Source: Parietaria judaica
Taxonomy: Eukaryota > Streptophyta > Magnoliopsida > Rosales > Urticaceae
Direction: 5' to 3'
DNA: 64,000 nucleotides
NCBI GenBank assembly: GCA_954871525.1
Contig: OX940861.1
Location: forward strand, 10,834,842-10,898,841
Numbering within the stretch: position 1 is the stretch's first letter; the number at the start of each line of letters is the position of its first letter. The notes below the pieces were generated by a model. That model had not been told where the DNA came from and searched no databases. It was given only the letters and a program-made list of their open reading frames with translations. Of this stretch, positions 11,165-20,620 are shown in pieces. Made by a program: the position numbers and the translations under genes.

Positions 11165-11530
11165 GAAATTAATTTAATCCATTGGATCGGTCTAGATTTA
11201 ATCTTCACCGTTGGACTAGAATTAATTTATTATATAAATAAAATGGGGAATTCGAATTTAGACTTGTTTACCAAGTCTTGGTATTTGAATTTTCCCTAAT
11301 TAATTTAATCCATTGGATCGGTCTAAGATTTAATCTTAACCGTTGGATTGGAAATTAATATTTTATTTTTTTAAAAGGGGATTTCGAAATTAATAAATAA
11401 TGATAAGCTTGGTGACCAAGTTTGGTGGTTGAGAGAATCTCTCAGTCAATCTTATCCATTGGATCAATCTAGATTTAATCTGGACTGTTGGATTAGATTT
11501 ATTTTATTATTTAAAATTCAAAAAATCCTA
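11165..11530 (+). repeat. Three imperfect direct repeats in the nested long LTR
   Basis: The block tccattggatcggtctagatttaatct followed by ccgttgga recurs at about 11177, 11308 and 11456, with diverged spacers of 130-150 bp. It precedes the TATA box near 11612, so these could be enhancer-like repeats of the LTR U3 region. That role is inferred. Confidence 0.75.
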
Positions 11531-12934
11531 GGATTAATCTGAGCCATTGGTTTTCGACCGATCAGATGATCCGGATGGAGGAAATTTCTCACAGATGGTT
11601 GGAACTGAACTCTATAAATAGGAGCTCATTCCACACTTTTCTTCACACCTTCAGAGCTCAAAATTTCGTGACCCCTTATTAGGGGATGCGAAAATTGACT
11701 CTTCTCTCTCCCCCCGGTTCGGCTTTGTGAGATCTTTTCTCCGGTAGCTTCAAAAGAACCATCAGTTAAATATTTGTCAGAGTCCTGTCATCGAAGCCCA
11801 CACTTCGGTACGAGGATTCCAGGAGAATATCCCGGAAAATCACGGGAGTTTCCCTAGCACCGGCGGAGCCCTGCCAAAGTCAGAACGCGCAGCCGGAAGT
11901 CGTCAATGAGGTACGGCCTTATGCATTGGGTCAATAAATGCAAAATTTCTTTTATTGTATTTATTTATTTTCCATAGACATTAGATTTAATAATGTTGTT
12001 ATGAAATTAATTGTGATAATTAAATTGCCAATTATTTATCCGATCACTTTATCCAAATTACTCAATGTCAGTGCGTTGTTACGGAGTAACTATTCCGACT
12101 TAAAATTATTTTAAAAGTTACTCGGACGGACTGATGAGAGCGGAATATTTGAGGTAATTTGGACGGGACGTTAAACATAATTTTTTAATGAATTTGCAAT
12201 CAAAGCTATTTCGTTATTTTTCAAGGAAAATTGGCATATTAGCAGATCCGATTTCCAATAAATGGTATCGGAGCTAGATGCGATTTCCAACAATTGGTAT
12301 CAGAGCCCGTGTTCGTGGATAAATAATTACGTAATTTAATTTAGGGTTTTAAATGATCGAATTATTTGATGAATTATTAATTTTAAAATTGAAATTTTGA
12401 ATTTCTGGATTTTTAAAATTAATTTAAAATACCCGATCCAAAATATTTGGACCGGATATGAATTAGGGTTACTTTTTCGTACCCCTAACCAATCGGCTAG
12501 GTCCGAAGGGCAAAGCCTAAGGCTGTCTGTAGCACTGATGGGCCGAAAAACATGTTGGGCCATTGGGCCCAACTAGCCTGCAAGCCATCAGCCCAAGGCG
12601 TAACCCAGGAGGCCCTGAGCGCGTGATAGCCAGTCGCTGGCAGCGCGCCTGGGCGAAGCCTGTGCGATGGGCGTTGGGCGTGGCCTCGGTATTGGGCCTG
12701 GGCTCGTCGCTGGGCCTAGGCGCCATGGCTGGTGCTGTCCCAACCCATTCCAAGGGCTGGGCATGACCTAATCCGTGGACACGTGGTCCCGGGCTTAAGC
12801 TCGGATGGCCCACGTGTTATTTTTAAATAAAGGTCGGAATTTTAATCCGACCCAAAAAACCCGTGGATTAATTAATTTTATTTTTGAAATTGAGATTTAT
12901 GAATTAAAATTAATTATGTTTGATTAATTAATTA

Positions 12935-13135
12935 AATTAAAATATGGATGTTATTTTTAATAAATAACATTGTCTTATTTTAATAAATTAAAATATGGAT
13001 GTTATTTTTGATAAATAACATTGTCTTATTTTAATAAATTAAAATATGGATGTTATTTCTTGATAAATAACATTGTCTTATTTTATATTATTCATAAATT
13101 AAAATATGGATGATAATTCTTTTTAGAATGATATC
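12935..13135 (+). repeat. Short tandem array, ~50-60 bp period
   Basis: Units are built on aaaatatggatgttattt and ataaataacattgtcttatt. The anchor aatatggatg occurs near 12941, 12992, 13043 and 13104. It lies in the non-coding interior of the nested fragment. Confidence 0.85.
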
Positions 13136-14506
13136 ATTGGCTTATTTTATATTTCATAAATAATTATTAATGGCTTCAATGTGATTGATAATTCTTTGAG
13201 AATAAGTATCATTGATATATTGGTAAATTCATCATAGATATAATTTGTTAGAACCTATTTTCATAACATGGGAACATAGTGTCTATATTCGCTGAACATT
13301 ATTAATATGTCGGAATTGGAATAGATATAAATAACAAGCAGTAAAGAAGATTTATTTATTATTAGTCGGAAAAATCTCAACCGTACAATCTTGCCTAAGG
13401 AAGAGGGAATCAAAAGTGAGGCCGGTTCACCATCCACTTCTGGGTGATCGGTTGGAACCCCTCCCATCGACCTGGAGAGCGTTCGTGTTGACCTATCACT
13501 ACCGACGAAGTAATAAATAAATAACCAGGCTTATTAGATATTACCTCGGTAATTATAATGCCTTAATATAAACCTTTTAATGTGTCATTAAATAGTGTTT
13601 ATAATAAGTTTTAAATAACTTAGAAATAAAAACGTTAATTTCTAAAAACAATAGCAAGTATAGAATAAAGTATAAAAGGTCTCCATTATTACTGTCACAA
13701 GGTCTGCTGACCACACCGCCTCGAGTCACCCTAGTGTGTCCATTCCCCAAGAAAGGTGTGCTTGTGGAAGGTTTGACACCGTGATAGTTCTAAAAGAATA
13801 TGGGGACGGAGGAATCTTGGAAATGGACCGCGAGTCACCCTACCATTCCCTAAGGACGACGTTTCCAAGAGGATCCCGAGAAAAAGAAAATAATGGGTTA
13901 AGCTTGCACGGAAGTTGGTGCTTCCCGACCGTCTATGGTGATAGTTAATAATCATGAGGAACTTTGGTAGTTCTTTGAATATTAATTGAGTTTATGAATA
14001 AAACTCAGTTTAACCAAACTACACGGTTGATACCGCGAGTCACCTTAGAGTGACCACGCCATTAAGGACGGCAACGACGTGTACAGTCGGTTAAATTATC
14101 ACGAAATAGTTATTGGGTTTATTTAACGTTTTCCCGGAACATGTTTGCATCATGTAACTATTTCAAACCTATAATTTAAAACATTCTATCTATAATAAAG
14201 TTTAATAAGTTTCTTATTCAATGCCAGTCTAAAATGTCGATCTCTAAAATATCATTGCTATCTAAGAATCTGATGTGTATTTTGTCAAGACAATATAAGT
14301 CTACTTAAGTGATTTAGTTCGCTTATTGATTATCTTTTGTTCCTAGCCGGTATTCCCACTCGAAACTACAAGGGAGTAATTCGAAAGTTTTTTTAACTTG
14401 GGAAATTGCTGAAGGGTAAACAATGATAAGATAATCACCCTACCTAAAGTCAATGATTGGTTAAGGTTGAAACCTTTGACTGAATCCAGGATTCAGAAGA
14501 CAATCA

Positions 14507-15274
14507 TTAATAGACCCCAGACTTTACTCTCCTCACCTGGAGGAGAGTATTTGGAGGCGCTCCGTGAATTCGGGCCAGTTGATAGACCCCAGACTTCTCG
14601 ATCTTCCGGTCCCCGAAGTCCTTATTCCAATCGCGCCTAGGGTTAGCAAGGAGAGCAGCGTGGATTTCCTTGAACAGCGTATCAGCCTTTTCGTTCTCCA
14701 CGGGCTTAAATCGAGGGAGATCCATCCCCTCGAGTACTAACTCCCTTGGAAGGAAGGAGTGGTGCGGACCAAAGTTGGAGTTATCCACTCGAACGAAGAA
14801 ATATTTATTCTCCCAGCCGGACTCGTTCGACGGCGTATTCGTGAGAATGTGCGGTCGAACAGGATGAGAGATGGCAAATCGGCCCAAATTCTTCGGATTC
14901 CGGGAGACCTTGAAGAGGTGCATCAAGTCCTCGAGCGTAAGCTCCACTTTCTGCTCGCATGCAATAAAGAGTGTGCAAAGGAGAAGACGAAGTGTGTTGG
15001 GGCTCACCTGGGCGATCGGGACCCCGAAGGCGTAGAGGAACGCCACGATCAAGTGCGGTACCGGGAAGCGAAGGCCGACGATTCGGAAGAACGACTCGTA
15101 GACGCAGACAAAGTCGTTCTGAGGCTCGTCGGCGAATTCACCCTCGAAAGGGAGACGTGCGAAAAAGGACTCCGAATCTGAAAAGTTGTTGGTGATAAAC
15201 TGCAAACTCTCGGTCGTCATGACAGAGGTAGGGCTTCGGGTCTTAAAGATCGGCCCAGGCCGGGGAGGAGCCAT
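14507..15274 (-). CDS. Antisense exon resembling PF04195 ('putative gypsy type transposon')
   Basis: An ATG at 15274 opens about 247 codons to a strong splice donor (ctccag followed by gtgaggag, exon end 14533). If the donor is not used, the frame continues eight codons to a stop at 14507. Residues ~45-160 (FRIVGLRFPVPHLIVAFLYAFG, SPNTLRLLLCTLF, GWENKYFFVR) match the plant repeat-associated domain of PF04195 in order and spacing. A TATA-like site on the same strand (15412-15419) lies about 140 bp upstream. The next exon of the gene is probably the coiled-coil exon at 9484, ~5 kb away across the nested insertion. The protein's role is unknown. Similar domain pairs occur in many repeat-derived plant proteins, and antisense genes near the 3' LTR are known in Tat-lineage elements. 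Confidence 0.65.
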   Translation of the reverse strand: MAPPRPGPIFKTRSPTSVMTTESLQFITNNFSDSESFFARLPFEGEFADEPQNDFVCVYESFFRIVGLRFPVPHLIVAFLYAFGVPIAQVSPNTLRLLLCTLFIACEQKVELTLEDLMHLFKVSRNPKNLGRFAISHPVRPHILTNTPSNESGWENKYFFVRVDNSNFGPHHSFLPRELVLEGMDLPRFKPVENEKADTLFKEIHAALLANPRRDWNKDFGDRKIEKSGVYQLARIHGAPPNTLLQVRRVKSGVY

Positions 15275-15411
15275 CAGAGCGTCTAGAAGAGAAGGAGGAA
15301 GTAATTTGAAGACAAGGAAATAAGAGCAAAAGCGGAGAGTGAGGATTTCAAAGGCGGTTTAGAGGGAGTTTTTGAAAATACAGAAAATGTCGGAAGGGAG
15401 CATAAACTCTG

Positions 15412-15419
15412 AATTTATA
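15412..15419 (-). promoter_or_regulatory. Possible TATA box of the antisense gene
   Basis: On the minus strand the site reads ctataaattc, about 140 bp before the ATG at 15274 and about 375 bp inside the 3' LTR. This fits a dedicated promoter firing against the element's genomic RNA. The evidence is motif and spacing only. Confidence 0.45.
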
Positions 15420-15794
15420 GAAGAGGAGAAAGAATGAATAGGCGCGTTTTGATCCAACGACCCAAATTCAAAGCTTGCGAACTCATCAACGGCTCATATC
15501 AAGGGCCCGTTATAAATCCCCATAAGTACTCGAGTGCGAAAGGATGGCAATTAATGCTGAAGGGACGTACGAAGGATTCGAGGCTGACGAATTTGGGAAA
15601 GCAAACCAAGGTGGGGCCCAGAACCAGACAACTGTCGGGGAAACGAGAGGATCGTACTTTCCCGGTCGTCCACGAGGATCTTCGCGAAAACCCATCATTT
15701 AGCGTCATTAAGGAATCCTCATCGCTAAGAGTTCGTCAAGAAGATTATACTTTATTTTACCAAGTGTATACACTTGATAAAATGAGGGACTAGC

Positions 15795-16542
15795 TGTTAC
15801 GGTCGGATTTGGTCAAATCCATCCTCAACACAACTCGTGTCGTTTTGTCCCATAAACGACATAAGGGAAGGCGAGGAAGTTCGTCGCCCAAGGGTCAAAT
15901 AAGGCGTACCCTCGAGGAGGATTATCTCCGAGGAGGTTTAACCGCGAGGGGGTATGGCCAGCGCTAACGCAGACTGCGATGAAGTGTCCCATCACGCTCG
16001 ACGAGGAATTTCGTCATGATGAGTTGTGCAGAGCCGAATGACGGCTGACGAGATGCGCATTTAATGAAGCCCACCTACTCACTCGATGAGGGGCATCAGC
16101 GACGAAGCTTGCAGGACCGAATGACGGCTGACGGGATGCGCATTTAATGAAGCTCACATACCCATAATGATAGTCTGCTCGGAAGTGACATAAAGCGTGG
16201 ATTAACCATGCTTCCCTCAAATCAATCTGGGAAGGGAATGATTAAAAAGGGAAAAAGGCGGGAAATATGCGAGGGGGCATAATGTAAACTCTATAAAAGG
16301 CTAGTTAAGCCTCGTTGAAAGGGGTTCGGAAAAAGAGAGAAGAAAACGAGAGAAAAGGGAGAATATTCCATAAGAAAAAGGCAGGGAAAATAGAGAAAGC
16401 CATTGTTCTTGATCCTTCACCTGTCCAGCTATTCAACGAAAGGAAACCGAGCTCATATCGGAAAATATAATAAAACAGAGATATTCACTGATCACTGATC
16501 ATTTCTGTGACTGGAAAAGGGCGGTGAAAATCGCCCTCTACA
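15795..16542 (+). repeat. 3' LTR of the 12.5 kb element
   Basis: It begins TGTTACGG after the purine-rich aaaatgagggac (~15779-15790) and ends CCCTCTACA. TATA at 16292-16299. It differs from the 5' LTR by scattered substitutions, an extra ggtatggccagcgctaac near 15954, and loss of about 30 bp near 16497. Confidence 0.95.
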
Positions 16543-16560
16543 ACGACCAATCCAGGATCT

Positions 16561-18280
16561 TCTAGGGTGTGTTTGTTTGCATTAAGATTCAGACGTCTGA
16601 ATGAATACACATCTGAATATTAAGATCTTACACCTGGATCTGAATGCTTAAAAATTAAGTCTGTTTATTTTTTAAGATCTGAATGTAGTTTTATTTTTTA
16701 ATTAATTTATTTTTTAAATAATATTAAGCAAAAAGTAATTATTTTAGTATAAATTTAACTATACCTATAATAAAATAAATATTTAAATCATTTAAATATT
16801 TGATCGTAATTAAAATCCATCAAACACCTTTGTTCATGACACAAAACACATGTTTATGACAAAAACAAAAAACACATCAAATTATTAATTCATGATAAGA
16901 AAAAGAATCATAATATTAAAAAAAATCATAATATTAAAATCCACAAACAACTTTGTTCATGAAACAAAACACATATTCATGACAAAAAACACATCAACAT
17001 ATTAGTTCATGATAAAAAAACACATCATAAAATTTGTTAATGACACAAACACAAAGTACATGTTCACGACAAAAGGATACATCAAAATACTAAATTAGAA
17101 AAGTCCGAACTTCTTCCCCGCAGCTTTCACCCAAATCTCCAAAGTATTAACCTCCTTGAAGCTCATCCATGCCTTTCACTATATCGCTCCCTCACAAAAA
17201 AAGAGTAGCTCCAGAGTATAAAGGCTCCTCCCATCGAAGTTCATCTAATTTTTCCTTGCATTCTTCATAAGTAGGGCCACCATCATTTTGATTATGTGTC
17301 TTCAATACTAAACGCATCTCATCATCAATTTCATTTTGACACTTTTATTTTCTTTCACGTATTCATATAGCGTTTCAATGAGATCATCGTACTTAAACGT
17401 ATTGGAGACCACAATTAACGTTTTCTTCGGTAACTTGTTGATTAACTTTCTGTGACGTTGGGTCCATTGCCCGTCGTACCATACAAAGACACCTCTGAAA
17501 AGAATTGATTACATGTAGACAAAAAACGGTGATTAAAAGACACGAAGGAACAACATGGACATGTAATCACCAAAGTCAGAGAAGATAATGACCGAAACAA
17601 AAATGAAATTCGAGAATAATCATCCACTTCGGAGATGACAATAACCCCAAGGTCGAGGATGGGTTGAACAACCGAGGTCGGAGATCACTCTTGTGCGAGA
17701 TTGGTGCTAAAAATAACACCAAAGTCGGAGACGGCAAAAGTTGTATCGCTGACCTCGGATAAGATAGAGATCTCCGACTTCATTTTTGGGGTTTAAACGA
17801 CTGATGTCGGAGATACCATCCTCGGGGATATTACTCGAAGTCGGATTTAATGTTAAATGAAGGCGGTGTTGATGGTCGATGTATTTACTTTCCCAAACAA
17901 GACCTCTGACTAGCTATAGTTGCAAAATTATTATAAAAAATAAAAATAAAAAACTATATATATTTTTAGTAACACCGAAGCGGTTACCCATGGCCATGAC
18001 TATAGTTGTGTTGGCAGTGATTCTTTCAAAAGCATTTGTTGATGAACAATAAAAAATGATAGATGTGAGAGTTATGGTTCTCGGGTGGTATAGAGTGAGA
18101 AAAACTGAGTGAGAGAAGAGTGAGAGAGGAAAGGAAGGCATACAAAATTATATTTTTAAGGGTATTTGGAGAAGGAAACAATAAACATCATTAGTTTTCG
18201 AATTTTGGAATATTACATCTACTTTTCTCGATGTTAACCAACTTCTATAACTAGATAATGAGTTTTCCCTTTTTATTTTA
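16561..18280. other. Decayed DNA-transposon-like stretch between the two LTR nests
   Basis: It starts gggtgtgtttgtttgcatt and continues with a cagacgtctgaatgaata motif, which looks like a PIF/Harbinger-type terminus after CTA, but no matching right terminus was found. Minus-strand 17100-17490 has a frameshifted coding feel (ECKEKLDEL…, KAWMSFKE, IWVKAAGKKFGLF) that may be the C-terminal part of a Myb/SANT-like transposon protein; this is uncertain. At 17638-17845 the motif gtcgga or its complement occurs about eight times, like subterminal repeats of a CACTA element. No intact gene. Confidence 0.3.
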
Positions 18281-18285
18281 TATAT

Positions 18286-18643
18286 TGTAGTGGATAAGCT
18301 TTCATGTGGCTCATGCAACTTGCAGATCAAGTTTCTATATTTTGTTTATTATTTAATGTTACTAGGCAATCAATTCACGTGTCTATAAGTTGCTTGATCA
18401 CCAAGTTTATGTGAGGGCATTATAGTAACTTTAGTTGTACTTCCTTTGGCTATAAAAGGAGCAAGAATCAGTTGTATTGAATCAGCTCCAACATTTCAAC
18501 ATTTGTACTATCTCCTTAATCAAAGAAGTCTCTCTTCAATATCCTCTTTTCATATATAATATATATACACGCAGCAAGAGTGTCAAAGTGGTGTGGGTTC
18601 TTAATATTTGTGGCAAAAGTCCCAAAAATATTTTGAACTAACA
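18286..18643 (+). repeat. 5' LTR of copia no. 2
   Basis: 358 bp, TG…CA, with TATA box (ctataaaagg, about 18452-18461) and a pyrimidine-rich leader after it. The remnant of the 3' LTR is at 20549-20615. Confidence 0.92.
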
Positions 18644-18799
18644 ATTGGTATCAGAACGGGGTTACGAGTGTTGTTGTCAGGTCTCTTGAAATTCTGAGTA
18701 TGCTCTGTGGTTGCGGTTCCGACTGATCTTCCACATCAGAAACGAATTCTTGAGATTTTACTGTGTGAGTTTTCTTTGTGTCTAGGTACCGCCAACACG

Positions 18800-20608
18800 A
18801 TGGGTGATCTCCAAGTAGTCGGAGGAATCAAGAAACTCAACAGCAACAACTACAACACATGGGCAACATGCATGATGTCCTATTTGCAAGGGCACGACCT
18901 ATGGGAGGTCGTCGGCGGAGGCGAAACTACGCCGCCGGAGGAAGATGCTAACGGCACCTTGCGCAAATGGAAAATCAAAGCAGGCAAAGCAATGTTCGCC
19001 CTGAAGACCACCGTTGAAGAAGAGATATTGGAGCACATTTGGGACGACAAGACGCCCAAAGAAGCATGGGAGACGTTCATGACGCTTTTCTCTAAGAAAA
19101 ATGATGCGAGGCTACAGCTCTTGGAGAACGAGCTGTTATCAATCTCACAACGCGACGTGACGATTGCTCAGTATTTTCACAAGGTCAAGTCGATATGTCG
19201 TGAGATTAGCGATCTCGATCCGAAGTCCGTCATCGGAGAGGCTCGTATGAAGAGGATCATCATTCACGGCTTGAGATCGGAGTACCGAAGCTTCGTGATT
19301 GCTGTACAAGGATGGCCCGTTCAACCATCACTTGTAGAGTTCGAGAATTTGCTAGCAAGCCAAGAAGCGATGGCTAAGAAAATGGGAGGCGTCACAGTGA
19401 AGAACGAAGAGGAGAAGCACCTCTTGTTGACACATGAAGAATGGGCGGCCAAGCAGAAGAAGAATCATGGAGCTGAGTCTTCTTCAAGCTCGTCAAGCCG
19501 TGGCGGGTACGGCGGAGATAACCGAGCATGTGGTAGAGGCCGAGGACGAGGGCGAGGTCGTGACATGCGAGGTCGCGGCAGTAGCTCACCCCGCCACGAA
19601 GACACCACAGCCCGAAGAGACAAGAGCACGGTAAAGTGCTACAATTGTCAGAAACTCGGGCACTATGCATCGGAATGCCGCAGTAAGAAGCACGGCGATG
19701 AAGCGAATCTGACAAGATTCCACGAAGACGAGCAAATGCTGATGTTCGCCCAGCAGGAGAGAAACGTTGAAGTGCGGAGAGAGGAGGAGACTAGCGTCGA
19801 ATGTGAGAGCGACGCTGAGCCCGGGCGAGAAGCGGTCAGAGAGAGGACCGACCTGGAGGAGCCAGTCGACGTGAAGTCGAGCCCGGAGCCCGAGCTGATG
19901 ATGGCCGAGAAGAGGCCCAGCCCGGAGAAGATGGCCGACGAGACGGTCATGCTTATCGAGGACAAGGTTATTGCAAACCTCCTCGTAGACGGAGAGAAGA
20001 AAGTCTATACCGACGTCTGGTATTTAGACAATGGTGCGAGCAACCACATGACGGGAGATCGAGCTAAATTTGAAGAGCTCGACGAGAAGATCACAGGGAG
20101 TGTGAAGTTCGGCGATGAATCAATCGTCGAAATCAGAGGCAGAGGGTCCATCCTGTTCCAGTGTAAGAACGGGGACCAACGCCTGCTGACTCAGGTTTAC
20201 TACATCCCGAAGCTGAAGAGTAACATCATCAGCCTTGGTCAGCTGACGGAAGTCGGCAACACGGTGGTGATGGCCGGCTCGTACCTGAAGATGTGGAACC
20301 AAAGCGGCGCCCTGTTGATGAAGGTGAAGAGAACGCCAAACAGGCTGTACAAGATACTCCTGGAGACGGGCCAACCCGTCTGCTTAATGGCGTCCCTAGC
20401 AGACCCAGCTTGGTTATGGCACGCACGACTTGGGCACGTAAATTTCTACGCGCTCAAAATGATGGGAGAGAAGAAGATGACATTTGGGGTACCGAAGATT
20501 GAACACCCCAATCAGCTGTGTGAATGTTGCATGGTCGCGAAACAGGCGAGAGTGTCAAAGTGGTGTGGGTTCTTAATATTTGTGGCAAAAGTCCCAAAAA
20601 TATTTTGA
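18800..20608 (+). CDS. Copia no. 2 gag-protease open frame with LTR-derived tail
   Basis: 602 codons from the canonical gag start MGDLQVVGGIKKL; an upstream in-frame ATG at 18707 is less likely. The N-terminal half is UBN2-type gag. A Ser/Gly/Arg-rich linker precedes a CCHC zinc knuckle (CYNCQKLGHYASEC, residues ~279-292). An acidic stretch follows, then the aspartic protease motif (WYLDNGASNHMTG, ~408-420). The pre-integrase module (WLWHARLGHVNFYALK … CECC) lies at ~537-578. The last ~20 residues are translated from LTR sequence after the deletion join. The frame has no stops or frameshifts, unlike copia no. 1, so it is younger or has been retained. The protease has Asn after the catalytic Asp (DNGA where DSGA is usual). 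It could make capsid-like protein but cannot reverse transcribe on its own. Confidence 0.92.
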   Translation: MGDLQVVGGIKKLNSNNYNTWATCMMSYLQGHDLWEVVGGGETTPPEEDANGTLRKWKIKAGKAMFALKTTVEEEILEHIWDDKTPKEAWETFMTLFSKKNDARLQLLENELLSISQRDVTIAQYFHKVKSICREISDLDPKSVIGEARMKRIIIHGLRSEYRSFVIAVQGWPVQPSLVEFENLLASQEAMAKKMGGVTVKNEEEKHLLLTHEEWAAKQKKNHGAESSSSSSSRGGYGGDNRACGRGRGRGRGRDMRGRGSSSPRHEDTTARRDKSTVKCYNCQKLGHYASECRSKKHGDEANLTRFHEDEQMLMFAQQERNVEVRREEETSVECESDAEPGREAVRERTDLEEPVDVKSSPEPELMMAEKRPSPEKMADETVMLIEDKVIANLLVDGEKKVYTDVWYLDNGASNHMTGDRAKFEELDEKITGSVKFGDESIVEIRGRGSILFQCKNGDQRLLTQVYYIPKLKSNIISLGQLTEVGNTVVMAGSYLKMWNQSGALLMKVKRTPNRLYKILLETGQPVCLMASLADPAWLWHARLGHVNFYALKMMGEKKMTFGVPKIEHPNQLCECCMVAKQARVSKWCGFLIFVAKVPKIF

Positions 20609-20620
20609 ACTAACATATAT

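Larger units (their letters stand above)
9483..14506 (+). mobile_element. Nested LTR-retrotransposon fragment in the intron of the antisense gene
   Basis: The composition switches abruptly to AT-rich at 9483 (tgttttaaccc). A copia-type primer-binding site (ttggtatcagagc, 12294-12306) preceded by tttccaaca suggests that 9483-12291 is one very long LTR (2.8 kb). A promoter-like TATA (ctataaatagg) lies near 11612-11622, before a transcript-like leader. Downstream to about 14506 there is a non-coding interior with a GC-rich island (12540-12800) and the recurring motif gcgagtcacc (13720-14045). No second LTR and no gag-pol are seen, so the 3' part is missing or the element is a defective LARD. I found no target-site duplication. 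The right limit is set by where the antisense PF04195-like exon resumes. Confidence 0.5.
4017..16542 (+). mobile_element. 12.5 kb non-autonomous LTR retrotransposon (LARD-like, possibly Tat-related)
   Basis: Two direct LTRs (752 and 748 bp, TG…CA), a primer-binding site after the 5' LTR, a purine-rich tract before the 3' LTR and an exact 5 bp duplication ACGAC (4012-4016 and 16543-16547) define a complete insertion. By eye the LTRs differ at about 20 positions plus an 18 bp and a ~30 bp indel, so the element is of intermediate age. The ~11 kb interior has no recognisable protease, reverse transcriptase, RNase H or integrase. It holds a sense coiled-coil gene, a 15-unit tandem array, an antisense F-box-like fragment, an antisense coiled-coil exon, a nested LTR-element fragment, and an antisense exon resembling PF04195. 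Antisense genes near the 3' LTR and tandem arrays are known features of Tat-lineage Ty3 elements. Placing this element in that lineage is inference, because no pol sequence is left to test. Confidence 0.92.
18286..20615 (+). mobile_element. Ty1-copia retrotransposon no. 2, internally deleted, gag-protease only
   Basis: The 5' LTR (18286-18643) starts tgtagtgg and ends actaaca. It is followed by the PBS ttggtatcagaac and one long open frame. The last 67 bases (20549-20615) repeat the end of the 5' LTR exactly in sense, and TATAT flanks the whole (18281-18285 and 20616-20620). Most of integrase, all of RT and RNase H, and most of the 3' LTR are missing. The join lies in agagtgtcaaag, where internal and LTR sequences share a few bases, so a microhomology deletion after insertion is the simplest cause. 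The layout resembles the TR-GAG class of gag-only elements. Confidence 0.93.

Noticed and set aside
12517..12813. GC-rich open frames on both strands
   Set aside because: Repetitive ggcccagc-type composition within the non-coding interior of the nested LTR fragment; no domain.
14507..14595. Repeat atagaccccagactt at 14510 and 14582 as a target-site duplication of the nested element
   Set aside because: Both copies lie on the same side of the nested element, so it is a short local duplication at the exon end, not a TSD.
14759..15195. Plus-strand charged open frames opposite the antisense exon
   Set aside because: Mirror of the PF04195-like exon; composition follows from the coding strand.
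17914..18141. Minus-strand hydrophobic 75-codon frame
   Set aside because: Ends in low-complexity AT sequence and has no family resemblance.
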